From the NCBI GenBank assembly GCA_963709175.1, contig CAVPVK010000007.1, forward strand, positions 310,001-374,000: a stretch of 64,000 bases of DNA, given 5' to 3'. This document shows, piece after piece, positions 22,557 through 31,011 of the stretch. The DNA is from JANXQG01 sp963709175. Lineage in GTDB: Bacteria > Planctomycetota > Planctomycetia > Pirellulales > Thermoguttaceae. Every line of letters starts with the position of its first letter. The stretch's first letter is position 1. The notes below the pieces were generated by a model that was given only the letters and a program-made list of their open reading frames with translations, made no database searches and was not told where the DNA came from. A program made the translations under genes and the position numbers.

Positions 22557-23621
22557 CTAGGCCGATTCACGCACCAGCAACTTCGGCTTGACGAGGATCG
22601 AAGACGGCCGCTCTTCCTCCGGCCTCTCAATCATCTCGCCCAGCAGATCCAGCGCCTTGGCCAGGATCTCTTCGAAGTTGAAATCGACTGTGGTCAACGA
22701 GGGATCCATGCCCCGAGCTAGCATTTCGCCCCCCCAGCCAATCAAGGCCACGTCGTCACCGACGCGGTAGCCTAAGTCGTTCCAGCCCCGGACCAAGCCC
22801 GGGGCGCTAAAATCGCTCTCCGTCAACACGGCATCTGCCCGCCGGACAGCAACCAATTCGCGAGCCAACTCGCGGAATTTCTCATAGTCCTCGACCGCCC
22901 AACCGGCCGTGGCAATGCAGACCTGGTCGTCGTCGGGCTCTCCGTAAAAGCGGCGGTGGGCCTCCAGAAAGGCCTCAAAACGCCGGATATCGATCTGGGC
23001 GTCGCGGCCTTCGAGTACCTGCACGATCCGCCGCCGACCCTTCTTGAAGCAATGCTCCACGCACTGCCACACCCCATCAGCCACGTCAACTTCCACGCTC
23101 AGCCCGCCGGGAACGCCCGGATTGCCCAAGACGGAAACGACCCGCGGCAACCGAGATGCCGCACGGGCTACTTCTGGCCAGATCGCGTCATATTTGTATG
23201 CGAAAAATATCAACCCGTCAATATTCCAGCCCAGGCAATCATCAACCGTCTGATCGAGCCCCTCGGGCTGTCCCTCAACCTGCCACCCCAGTATTTTGAA
23301 TCGCCGCTCCGAGGCCAACTGCGTCATCCATCCCAACGCCCGTGCCTCGGTCGCCAGCGCCCATGTCTTGGCCAAGGCACCGATTATCCCGCTCCGCTTG
23401 CCGGCCAGTTGCCGCGCAGCGTGGTTGGGATGAAATCGCTGCTGCTCGGCAATCTGGCGGATCCGAGCGACTGTTTCCGCACTCAAACGGACATTTCCCG
23501 TCTGGTTGCCATTAAGGACATGGGACACTGCCGCACGCGAAACGCCGGCTTCCCGGGCGATATCGATCATCCGCGGGCGGGCCGATCGCTGAAGGACCTT
23601 GTTTGGTGGGTGAAATGCCAT
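22557..23621 (-). CDS. LacI-family transcriptional regulator
   Basis: About 354 residues from the start at 23621 (MAFHPPNK), which leaves a short leader before the LacI helix-turn-helix MIDIAREAGVSRAAVSHVL followed by the hinge region (HPNHAARQLAGKRSGIIGAL). The rest is a periplasmic-binding-protein-like effector domain (DGLIFFAYKYDAIWPEVARA, ADAVLTESDFSAPGLVRGW, ALIGWGGEMLARGMDPSLTTVDF). A start further upstream remains possible because the frame stays open to 23813. No strong ribosome site precedes 23621. The likely effector is a sugar; nearby carbohydrate-active and PATR genes are plausible targets. Direct repeats at 23672-23708 lie just upstream and may be its own operator. Confidence 0.85.
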   Translation of the reverse strand: MAFHPPNKVLQRSARPRMIDIAREAGVSRAAVSHVLNGNQTGNVRLSAETVARIRQIAEQQRFHPNHAARQLAGKRSGIIGALAKTWALATEARALGWMTQLASERRFKILGWQVEGQPEGLDQTVDDCLGWNIDGLIFFAYKYDAIWPEVARAASRLPRVVSVLGNPGVPGGLSVEVDVADGVWQCVEHCFKKGRRRIVQVLEGRDAQIDIRRFEAFLEAHRRFYGEPDDDQVCIATAGWAVEDYEKFRELARELVAVRRADAVLTESDFSAPGLVRGWNDLGYRVGDDVALIGWGGEMLARGMDPSLTTVDFNFEEILAKALDLLGEMIERPEEERPSSILVKPKLLVRESA

Positions 23622-23671
23622 GCAGGAAACGTCGCACTTGCTCTGCTGTCTCGCCAAACCGCGCATGTCGT

Positions 23672-23708
23672 TGATTGCGCGAGTTATCTTTCTGATTGCG
23701 CGAGTCAT
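23672..23708. repeat. Tandem direct repeat upstream of LacI gene
   Basis: TGATTGCGCGAGTTAT at 23672-23687 and TGATTGCGCGAGTCAT at 23693-23708 differ at one base and are 21 bases apart, two helical turns. They lie about 50-90 bases upstream of the chosen LacI start, fitting a pair of protein-binding sites on one DNA face. If translation starts further upstream they would instead encode ITRAIRKITRAIND. Confidence 0.5.
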
Positions 23709-23813
23709 GTTAAACCGGATTATAGTCAGCAGCAAAAGCGTCGTCAAGCATTTTGTTGAAACCAAATGTATGCAGCGCGTCACTTGCTGCTTATTTAGGC
23801 AATTGGAGCCCAA

Positions 23814-24290
23814 CTTCTAGCGGTCTTGGGGCATATCAGTGACCGGCGTCGTGACTCTGTCATTTGACGGGAAGGAATAAAAAAATGGATGGGAAGGAAG
23901 GAAGTCTCGCGGTCGCAAGCCCGCTACGCAACTCGTGTACCGTCGCTAAGAAGCGTCCAGCGAAAGCAGGAGGCCGGCTACCGCAAAATCCGCAAAATCC
24001 GCCGAAATCGACGCTGAAATCAGGGTCCCAGAGTCCTGCACAAAAATGCAACGTGGTTTGTCGCTGGCGGCAACCCACCAAACTTTCCCGCGAAATTTGC
24101 TGTGCTAGCAAATGTGATGGAGCCGATTAGAAATCCGCGCCATACGTGACGCCTTGACCCGCCTTACCTGATTTGAGCTGGGCGAAGACCGCGTCGATTT
24201 TTGCTCAATCAGGGCCTTCCTGAGAATTGGCAAGCCTATTGGAAGATGGTATCGCGAGATGCCAAGGAATCAGATTGCCGCCACCCGAGA
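23814..24290. other. Intergenic region without supported gene
   Basis: About 480 bases between the LacI gene and the thioredoxin-like gene. Open frames here lack start signals and protein-like composition. Two features stand out: a short direct repeat (GCAAAATCC twice near 23983-24000), and on the minus strand a 25-codon stretch ending at 24127 (VFAQLKSGKAGQGVTYGADF, stop) that reads like the C-terminus of a lost gene, preceded in frame by a stop. No repeat family or RNA gene is recognised. Confidence 0.4.
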
Positions 24291-25364
24291 TCAACCGAAC
24301 GTGAATGAAAAGGCCTCCACACCCGGATCGAGAAACTCGATCTCGAACTGCCGGTCAACGATAGGCTTCGGTTGGCGGATCAACTGATAAAGCCGTTGTT
24401 CGGTAACCGTACCGTTGCCTCGGTCGTCTACGTCACTTCCGTGAGCGGTGCCCGGCGGTCGTCCGTCGATGAGGACGCGAAATCGCACAGACTTGCCACG
24501 TGTTGCAGGCCCCATCACCAGATGAAGATCGCGGGCGTGAAAGCGGAACCCAATTCGCCCGTTGGCCTTGTTCAATACGGTGGACGGTTTTTCCACGGTC
24601 CAAACGCCCGAAAGAGCCCATTCGTTGAGATTCCATTCCGCGGGGGCAACATAGATATGGCGCTTGCCCAAGACGGCGCCGCCAGGCGAGGCAAAGTTTG
24701 TGCCGCGCTCATAGCCGACATAGGTTTCCGGAGACTTTAGGTTGCCCCAATCGGGGGCTGCTTCGGCGCCGCGGGGATCGATCGATACCAGATCATGAGT
24801 AACGCCGCCCGTCCCGGTCTCCGCGAGTAGCTGTTGGATAGTCGTTTCCGACTTATCGTACTCGCCCTCGCCGAGGTGATGATGTCGAATACGCCCTTTG
24901 GCATCGACGAAGTACAGGGCCGGCCAAAAGTCATTCTTGAACGCACGCCATATCGCATGGTCGCTATCGATCGCGACGGGATAGTCGATTCGCATGTCTT
25001 TCACGGCTCGACGAACGTTATCAGCGCTTTTCTCAAAGGCGAATTCCGGTGTGTGCACGCCGATCACCGCCAATCCCTTGTCGCGGTATTTCTCCGACCA
25101 TGCGCGGACGTAGGGAAGTGCGCGGTCCGAATTGATACAGGTGTAGGTCCAGAAATTGACCAGAACGACTTTTCCGCGGAGATCGGCTGCCGTCAATGGC
25201 TTCGAATTGAGCCAACCGGTCGCCCCGCCAAGAGAAGGCAGTTTGCCTTCAATGGATAATGGGGTCGTCGTGGGCGCAAGGCTGTTGTCGTCGGCCAAGC
25301 ATTCGACGGCAACCGCGATGGCAGTGACGAGTGTCGCGGCAAGCAGGATTTGATTCGCTTTCAT
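24291..25364 (-). CDS. Secreted thioredoxin-fold protein (TlpA/DipZ C-terminal type) with CINS motif
   Basis: About 357 residues from 25364 (MKANQILLAATLVTAIAVAV, signal peptide). An AhpC/TSA-type thioredoxin fold follows (GKVVLVNFWTYTCINSDRALP, AVIGVHTPEFAFEKSADNV, WPALYFVDAKGRIRHHHLGE) and then a C-terminal beta-sandwich as in DipZ-like proteins (SGVWTVEKPSTVLNKANGRI, HLVMGPATRGKSVRFRVLID). Related proteins usually have a CxxC pair at this site; here it is CINS, so the second cysteine is a serine and ordinary dithiol chemistry is not possible. Peroxide reduction, monothiol chemistry or a structural role are alternatives. It stands alone on the minus strand with no cytochrome-maturation genes beside it. 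Confidence 0.82.
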   Translation of the reverse strand: MKANQILLAATLVTAIAVAVECLADDNSLAPTTTPLSIEGKLPSLGGATGWLNSKPLTAADLRGKVVLVNFWTYTCINSDRALPYVRAWSEKYRDKGLAVIGVHTPEFAFEKSADNVRRAVKDMRIDYPVAIDSDHAIWRAFKNDFWPALYFVDAKGRIRHHHLGEGEYDKSETTIQQLLAETGTGGVTHDLVSIDPRGAEAAPDWGNLKSPETYVGYERGTNFASPGGAVLGKRHIYVAPAEWNLNEWALSGVWTVEKPSTVLNKANGRIGFRFHARDLHLVMGPATRGKSVRFRVLIDGRPPGTAHGSDVDDRGNGTVTEQRLYQLIRQPKPIVDRQFEIEFLDPGVEAFSFTFG

Positions 25365-26008
25365 GACAGACAGTTGCTTCCCATGGATTAGGCCTATCAA
25401 CAGTTCGGCTGCGGTCCTTAGACCGATGTAATCAGCAGCCAAACTGCAAAAAGCGTTTTTTTAATATCGAAGTCTCCGATTTCCGAATCAGGGGCGAGTT
25501 GCAACAATCGATCAAATCCTTCGCGCGGCATAGCAAGAAGTCAAGGACGCGATTTCTATGGAGAAACCCGCCACACAGGCCTTGCAGATGCCGATGGCTA
25601 CCATAACGACGCCAGCCTCGATTTCTGATGACGTACAAGCCGATGAGCCCTGGACGCATCACCAGGGGACCCTCAGGTCAAGACGTATGAAATCACGTCG
25701 AAACCTGGGTTTATCTCCCGGATCCTGCGGGGCGCCGTCTTGTGTCAGCGGTGGTGCTTGTGCCAGGGTAACAAGGTCGCCGAGCCAGGGCCTTCGCTGC
25801 GGAGTGGGGTGACATTGGGGTGACCGCCACAGGACACGAAGGGGTGAGCGAGGGCGACTTTGCGGCGAGAATACGTGGTTGCGGTCCAGTACTGATTCGT
25901 GGTTCAATAGACCCATACGTCAGGCCGACCATGGCCACGCGGTGCCGGAACCTGACCATCGGTCTGGCAGGAAAGCCCGGCGTACTTCCCCAGAGAGAGC
26001 ATCCTCCC
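25365..26008. other. Intergenic region, no supported gene
   Basis: About 640 bases between divergent transcription units. It must contain the promoters of the thioredoxin-like gene (minus) and of the oxidoreductase operon (plus). Several open frames cross it on both strands but none has a convincing start, ribosome site or family motif. The first 200 bases next to the thioredoxin gene are AT-richer than the surroundings. No strong palindrome is evident. Confidence 0.4.
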
Positions 26009-27101
26009 ATGAGCACATCCTCGTTAGGCGTCCTTGTCTTGGGGGCGGGCTGGGTCTCGGCACAGCACGTAGCCGCGTACCAGGCCAATCCGCACACTCG
26101 CGTGCTGGCGATCTGCGATCGCACGCTGGAAACGGCCCGGCAGCGCGTAAGCGCGGCAGGTCTGACCGGCGTGACCTGCTACGACGACGTTGAGCGGGCC
26201 TTAGCCCATCCCGGCGTAGATATCGTTTCGATCTGCACTCCGCAGCACCTCCATTGCCAACATACCGTGGCCGCGGTCGGCGCCGGCAAGCATATCTTGC
26301 TGGAGAAACCCGCCGGCATCAGCCTGGAACAAATCGACACGATCCGCCAGGCAGTCCGCGCGGCCGGCGTGCGGACGGTGGTCGGCTTCGTGCTCCGCTG
26401 GAACCCGCTGTTCATTATGCTCAAGGCAATGCTTGCCGACGGCGCGATCGGGCGGCCCTACTATGTCGAAGCCGATTATCTGAGCCACAACGGGAGCTGG
26501 TGGCCGGGCTGGAACGACGCCCGTACCCTGGTAAAAGGCGTTAGCGCCTTCCTGGTAGGCGGCTGCCATGCGATCGATGCCCTGCGGTGGTTTGCCGCGG
26601 CAGGCGAGTTCGAAGCAGCGACGCCCGTGGAAGTCCATGCCGTGGCAGGCGGCTACCGCAAAGGCCAAGACCGCGAGTACAACCCGGTTTCCAACACCTG
26701 GATCGAGGGCGCCGCCCATGGAATACGACGGGCTGGAAGTGGCCCTGGTGAAGTTCGACAACGGGGCGGTGGGAAAGGTCTCGGTGAACGCCGATTGCAT
26801 CATGCCCTATCGCTTCCCGCTACGGATATTCGGCAACCTGGGCACCGTGATGGACAACCACGTCTGGTCGCACAAGTACCCTGGCCAGACCGACTGGGTC
26901 GAACTGCCGGCGATCCTGCCCGATTCGAGCAACGTGGCGCACCATCCGTTTCAGGCCGAGATCGATCACCTGGTCGAGTGCGTGCGGTCGGGCCGCGAGT
27001 CGCACTGCAACCTGGAAGACGCAGTCAAGACGCACGAAATTGCTTTTGCGGCCTTGCGGTCGCAGCAGACCGGCCAACCCGTGCGGCTGCCGTTGGCGTA
27101 G
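26009..27101 (+). CDS. Gfo/Idh/MocA-family oxidoreductase, one frameshift
   Basis: The start at 26009 (MSTSSLGVLVLGAGWVS) opens directly into the NAD(P)-binding fold, with the Rossmann motif GAGWVSAQH and the family motif EKPAG (LLEKPAGISLEQID). The C-terminal Gfo/Idh domain continues to 26,7xx, where frame is lost inside WIEGAAHG. It resumes as MEYDGLEVALVKFDNGAVG and runs to the stop at 27101 (HEIAFAALRSQQTGQPVRLP). Read through it has about 363 residues, normal for the family. No export signal is seen, so it probably acts in the cytoplasm on a sugar, inositol or derivative. It is the first gene of a three-gene operon with the PmoA-like and URO-D-like genes. Confidence 0.82.
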
Positions 27102-27148
27102 AGTTGGTTTTCAGACTGTCGAGCCCGAGCTAATAAAGGAAATTGATC

Positions 27149-28140
27149 ATGCCGCGAACAATTCTGACGATGCTCGCCCTGCTTCCGCTGATGGCCGGCC
27201 TGGCCCGCGCTCAACCGCAGGCTGCGAAGAGCCGGTCGCCTATGGGCGTCCGCAAGCTGGCCCCGGCCGGACCGTGGGAAATTGTCGAGGGCGATCGGCC
27301 CGTGTTACGCTACAACTACCAGAGCGTGTCGATGCCCGATACCGTCAAACCGCGGATTGCCCTGGCAATCAGAAATACGCAGTGCCGCGGTCCGATTACA
27401 TCCACCCGCTCTACGGATTGCACGGCGAGATCCTGACCGACGACTGGGTTCCCGATCATCCGCACCACCGCGGTATCTATTGGGCGTGGCCCGAGGTCGA
27501 TTGGCAAAACAAGCGCGGTGACCTTCACGCATTGCAGGACGTATTCGCCCGGCCGACCGGCAAGATCGAATCTTCACAAGGCGCGGACTTCGCGCAGATC
27601 GAGGCCGAGAACAAATGGCACTTCGGCGATGGTCCGGCGATCGTCCGCGAAATCGCCATCCTTCGCGCATGGCGGCGGACCGAGGTGGGCCGGGCGATCG
27701 ACCTGGATCTCCGCTTTGTAGCCCTGGACGCTGACGTGCAAATAGCGCGGCGCGACCAGTCGCACTACGGCGGCCTGAACATCCGCCTTTCGCCCGTGGT
27801 CGATCAGAAGATCGTGCCCTACACCGATCCACCCGGGGCCGCGCCCCGCATTGCTTGGGCTCATCGCAGCGGCACCCCTCGCGGCGGCTCTTGGCCCACG
27901 GCCCTCACGATCCTGCAGAGTCCCAGTAATCCCGACTATCCGGGCGACTGGGTCCAGTATCCGGAAATCTTCTGGATTCAGCCGACGTTTCCCGCGTCGG
28001 GCACGCGTTTTACCCTCCATAAAGACCGGCCGCTAGTACTCCGCTACCGCCTTTGGATTGGCGACAAGCCGCTTGCCGCCGAGGCGATCCGGAAACTGGT
28101 GACCGCCGCCCCTTCCCTCCCTCCTGGAGCCATGCCATGA
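27149..28140 (+). CDS. PmoA-like (DUF6807) secreted protein, one frameshift
   Basis: The start at 27149 is preceded by AAAGGA at 27135-27140 and opens a signal peptide (ILTMLALLPLMAGLARAQ). After WEIVEGDRPVLRYNYQSV the frame breaks near 27365 (a base missing) and resumes as NQKYAVPRSDYIHPLYGLHG, then LTDDWVPDHPHHRGIYWAW, the strongest family signature, and further conserved blocks to the stop at 28140. Total about 330 residues. Family members are annotated as methane oxygenase PmoA because of a naming tradition, but sit with sugar oxidoreductases in planctomycetes and Bacteroidetes; the reaction is unknown. The stop overlaps the next start in an ATGA arrangement, indicating translational coupling. 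Confidence 0.8.
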
Positions 28141-29207
28141 ATCCGACCGATCTTCCCCGTCGCGAGTTTCTCCGCCGGGAACTGGTTTCCAGGACGTTGG
28201 CCGGACAAAGCGTGCCGCGGGCCGTCGTGGGACCGTTGGCCGTACATGCGTGCGCACGGCTGGCCGGCGTTTCCCTGCGGGACTACACCCTGAATCCGCG
28301 GTCGCTGGCCGATTCCGTCATCCGCTATTACGAGCAGTTCCGTCCGGATGCCGTGTGGTTGTCGGCCGATACCTGGGTGACAGCCGAGGCCATGGGCGCT
28401 GAAGTGTCGTTTCCTGGGCCGGAGCAACCGCTGGCCGGCATCGGCGAACCGTGCGTACGCTCGATGGCTGACATCGAGCGCATCGGCCCACCCAATCCAC
28501 AAACGCAAGGCCGCTGGCCGCTGATGCTGGAGGCATTACGGCGGATCGAGGCGGCGATTGGCAAGGAAGTGTTCATCGTCGCCTGTTTCGATCAGTATCC
28601 TTTTTCAGTCGCATGCGCATTGATGGGAATTCAACAGGTGATGACGCTGATTATCGACGATCCGCCGGTGATCCAATCGCTAATGGCCAAATGCAGCGAA
28701 TATACGATCGCCTATGCCCGCGCCCTGGCGGCGGCGGGCGCGGACATGCTCAGCGGCGGTGATTCGCCAGCGGGATTGATTGGCCCCAGGCTCTATCGCG
28801 AAGTGGCCCTGCCGTTTGAAAAGCGGGTCATCGCGGCACTGAAATCGCATCTTTCCATCCCCCTTTCGCTGCACATCTGCGGTAGCACAATGCCGATCCT
28901 GGCCGACATGGTGACCTGTGGCGCCGACGTACTGGAGCTCGATCACCTAGTCGATATCGAGGCCGCCTGTAAGATCGTGCCGGCAGAGATTGCTATCTGG
29001 GGGAACCTCGATCCGGTTCGACTGTTGGCCCAAGGTTCGCCCGAAAAGGTGCGCAGTGAGACGGAAGGCTTGATCCGTACCGTCAGGCGAAGTGGGCACG
29101 AACGATTCGTGGTCAGTTCCGGCTGCACGCTCGCGCCAGATACTCCGCAAGAAAATCTTCGAGCCCTGATCGAAGCCGCGCGGAATTCGGTAGTTGGCCA
29201 GGATTAG
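28137..29207 (+). CDS. Uroporphyrinogen-decarboxylase-like methyltransferase (MtaA/CmuA type)
   Basis: A 356-residue URO-D superfamily protein, intact, starting at 28137 in an ATGA overlap with the preceding gene. The metal-binding signature of the methylcobalamin:thiol methyltransferase branch is visible: His and Cys in LSLHICGSTMPILADM and a later Cys in VSSGCTLAPDTPQENL. GGDSPAGLIGP and DVLELDHLVDIEAACK are the other family blocks. True heme-pathway HemE would start with conserved Arg residues for the tetrapyrrole, not seen here. It is inferred to transfer methyl groups between a corrinoid protein and a thiol, or to act in demethylation of a methylated sugar; no corrinoid protein is encoded in this operon. 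Cytoplasmic. Confidence 0.8.
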   Translation: MNPTDLPRREFLRRELVSRTLAGQSVPRAVVGPLAVHACARLAGVSLRDYTLNPRSLADSVIRYYEQFRPDAVWLSADTWVTAEAMGAEVSFPGPEQPLAGIGEPCVRSMADIERIGPPNPQTQGRWPLMLEALRRIEAAIGKEVFIVACFDQYPFSVACALMGIQQVMTLIIDDPPVIQSLMAKCSEYTIAYARALAAAGADMLSGGDSPAGLIGPRLYREVALPFEKRVIAALKSHLSIPLSLHICGSTMPILADMVTCGADVLELDHLVDIEAACKIVPAEIAIWGNLDPVRLLAQGSPEKVRSETEGLIRTVRRSGHERFVVSSGCTLAPDTPQENLRALIEAARNSVVGQD

Positions 29208-29480
29208 GTTGGCAAGGGTTCAGCCTTCGTTGTACGGATGGCGCAACTCCGCGGTGCCGCTAACCACGGAAATCCGACGTCGACGACGACTCAAAAGTCT
29301 GAATAGCCAACAGAACTGGGGCGTTCCCAGGACGACCGCGGCAGGATTCCGGGCCAGAATGTGTTGAGCAGGAGGGCAGTCTCGGACTCGGTTTGTCTCC
29401 AAAGTCAGGCGGGAGTGTCATTCCTGAGAGAGCTTTTCGTGCCAGGGGCCCCCGGGCGGAGATTTGCGCACGCTCCACGG

Positions 29481-29500
29481 CAAAGCCGTCTTAGGCTTTG
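29481..29500 (-). terminator. Former tRNA-Ser terminator candidate
   Basis: CAAAGCC and GGCTTTG form a seven-base stem with a six-base loop. Before insertion of the element this hairpin would have lain about 30 bases beyond the 3' end of tRNA-Ser (minus strand); it is now separated from that gene by 9.5 kb. Confidence 0.35.
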
Positions 29501-29528
29501 TCGCGGTGAGGTTGGTACAAAAGGACTT

Positions 29529-29585
29529 AGCGGATGGGGAGGGATTCGAACCCCCGGTGGACTTTCGCCCACTTCGGTTTTCAAG
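29529..29585. repeat. attL: 57-bp copy of tRNA-Ser 3' half
   Basis: Identical over 57 bases to 39039-39095, from the anticodon loop to just beyond the 3' end of tRNA-Ser. On the inward side the sequence diverges at once and cannot fold as a 5' tRNA half, so this is a duplicated attachment core and not a second tRNA gene. Confidence 0.93.
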
Positions 29586-29734
29586 TCAGTAGGATACTGC
29601 CGTATACCATGACGATACCCCGAGAATAGCCGATTTTCACGGATAACGAAACAACGGTTGGGTGTCGTGAATGCCAATCGAAAGCCGCGGTCGTCAACAC
29701 AAATGGCAACAGCGGCGGCATGGTAGAATGAGAC

Positions 29735-29800
29735 AACGGGCCGGCGGGGGTCGCTCCCCATGCCGGAAAGCCTTGACCGGTGGCCGGCCCGTTCTTTTTC
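29735..29800 (+). ncRNA. Structured RNA or attenuator at element left end
   Basis: Perfect 11-base outer arms at 29735-29745 and 29783-29793 enclose two inner hairpins (GGGG/CCCC near 29746-29759 and CCGG/CCGG near 29763-29780), a three-way junction, followed by TTCTTTTT. A TAGAAT box at 29723-29728 places a start near the first stem base. This could be a small RNA of about 66 nt, or a leader attenuator for the gene starting at 29834. No known family is recognised. Confidence 0.45.
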
Positions 29801-29833
29801 CTTCAAGGCAGAGTCACCACAAGGCGGTGAATC

Positions 29834-30535
29834 GTGAAAATAGATTGGACACAACGGCCGGCGATTATCGCCGACATCGACCTTTACACTTACGTTTGGA
29901 CGGAGGAAGCCCACTGGGAAACCGGCAGGCGGGCGGCCGTCAATCTGCTACGCGGCGTTGTCCCTGAGCATGGCATTGTCGAGGTTTGCAAGGGGCGGTT
30001 CTTCAATGCGAATGCACACGACTTTGCGAAAGCGGTCAGCGACCTGGCAACTCTCTGGCTGCTAGCAAACCCAGGCGGCAGCAAACCCCCGACAACGACC
30101 CCCGAGCCCCAGGCCGCCCCTGCGGATTCGCCGTGGGTTCCGTCGTCCCCGGCTATTTGGAGCAGCCGGCTTAAGAGCAACAAGGAACTAAGCGAGTTTC
30201 GGAAGCAACACAAGTATATGTTCCGAAATCCAAGCCCGCGGCGTTTAGAGATTCACGCGGCGAAGTGGGCGGCATATTGGGCGGCCCGCGACAGGGCTGG
30301 ATTCGAGGCCCTCGACGGCGATCCGCAATCCGTGGCCGATGACCCCGCCGTCCAAGATGAGGTCATTGCGGGGGCCATGCAACGCATGGCGGAAAGCCGA
30401 GGAGGAAAAGAGGCGGCAAAAACAGTAGCCTTGTTTCCCGTTCAGTTTCCCGGTTTTCTCAATAACCCTCGCATTTTGCGGGGGTTTTCTGCTTTCTTGT
30501 TTCCCACTTTGTGCAAAGCTTTTGGCTTTGCCTGA
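29834..30535 (+). CDS. Element protein of unknown function
   Basis: Start GTG at 29834 (MKIDWTQRPAIIADIDLYTY) with AAGG nine bases upstream; 233 residues to the stop as given. A Pro-rich linker (PPTTTPEPQAAPADSP) separates an N-terminal domain of about 80 residues from a charged C-terminal domain (ELSEFRKQHKYMFRNPSPRR). The last 35 residues are hydrophobic and encode a strong intrinsic terminator in the DNA. The original stop may therefore be the TAG at 30426-30428 in the next frame, with a single-base shift just before it. No family is recognised. It is the first gene of the element and may be expressed from its own promoter. Confidence 0.5.
   Translation: MKIDWTQRPAIIADIDLYTYVWTEEAHWETGRRAAVNLLRGVVPEHGIVEVCKGRFFNANAHDFAKAVSDLATLWLLANPGGSKPPTTTPEPQAAPADSPWVPSSPAIWSSRLKSNKELSEFRKQHKYMFRNPSPRRLEIHAAKWAAYWAARDRAGFEALDGDPQSVADDPAVQDEVIAGAMQRMAESRGGKEAAKTVALFPVQFPGFLNNPRILRGFSAFLFPTLCKAFGFA
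30466..30488 (+). terminator. Intrinsic terminator
   Basis: CCCTCGCA and TGCGGGGG form an eight-base stem (one G-U pair) with a three-base loop, directly followed by TTTT. It separates the first element gene from the operon starting at 30547. A weaker hairpin (GCAAAGC/GCTTTGC) follows near 30513-30530. Confidence 0.7.
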
Positions 30536-30546
30536 AAATCGTGGGC

Positions 30547-30750
30547 ATGAGCGAGAAAGAAACGCAACGCGAGCCCCGTCCGAAAATCCGGCGGGCGATT
30601 GTTGACCTGTTGGCGGCCGTCGATAAGTCGATTGCGGCGGCCGACGAAGCCAAGAAGGCCCGCCGCGAACTGGTCAAGCTTGCCGAGCATATGGAGCAAC
30701 GACTTTCCATCGCGGAAGAAGCGGCCGACGGCGACGGAGGGAAGCAATGA
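30547..30750 (+). CDS. Small coiled element protein
   Basis: 67 residues from ATG at 30547 (MSEKETQREPRPKIRRAIVD). The sequence is highly charged and helical, with heptad-like spacing (VDLLAAVDKSIAAADEAKKA, ELVKLAEHMEQRLSIAEEAA), suggesting a short coiled coil or antiparallel helical pair. No family is recognised. The stop overlaps the start of the next gene (ATGA), so the two are translationally coupled. A regulatory or partner role for the HTH protein is a guess from this coupling. Confidence 0.55.
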   Translation: MSEKETQREPRPKIRRAIVDLLAAVDKSIAAADEAKKARRELVKLAEHMEQRLSIAEEAADGDGGKQ

Positions 30751-31010
30751 AGCCCCTCCCCAGGAAACCCACCAAGAGCCCCACCGGCGTTATCCGCCGC
30801 GGCGTTGCCTATTCGTTGCGGCGATTTTCCCGCGTGACAGGTTACCGCGAGCATGGCTTACGACAACTCCGGTCCCTTGGCTTGCGTATGCCCTATGTCG
30901 GCCGCGAGCGTTGGATTCTCGGGGATGACTTCCTCGACCTGCTAAAGCATCTTGAAGACCGCGGCGGCCGCAATTCTGATACGTCAACCGAAGTCGAGGG
31001 AGGCCGATAG
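30747..31010 (+). CDS. Small winged-helix DNA-binding protein (excisionase/AlpA-like)
   Basis: 87 residues, start at 30747 overlapping the preceding stop, with GGAGGGAAG as ribosome site. A basic N-terminus (KPLPRKPTKSP) leads into a helix-turn-helix of the MerR/HTH_17 type (YSLRRFSRVTGYREHGLRQL, then LGLRMPYVGRERWILGDDFL). Such proteins in integrative elements act as excisionases or as activators of the integrase or replication genes. It is followed one base later by the replication gene, so control of replication is also plausible. Family-level assignment is moderate; the role is inferred. Confidence 0.6.
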   Translation: MKPLPRKPTKSPTGVIRRGVAYSLRRFSRVTGYREHGLRQLRSLGLRMPYVGRERWILGDDFLDLLKHLEDRGGRNSDTSTEVEGGR

Positions 31011-31011
31011 C

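Noticed and set aside
23864..24130. Overlapping open frames of 80-90 codons on both strands after the LacI gene
   Set aside because: Composition is not protein-like and neither has a usable start; a short remnant at 24127 is noted instead.
28137..29207. Heme-pathway uroporphyrinogen decarboxylase HemE
   Set aside because: The HxC...C metal site and the operon context fit the methyltransferase branch; HemE N-terminal substrate-binding motifs are missing.
29529..29625. Second tRNA gene at the left end of the element
   Set aside because: Only the 3' half is present; the adjoining sequence cannot form acceptor, D or anticodon stems with it.
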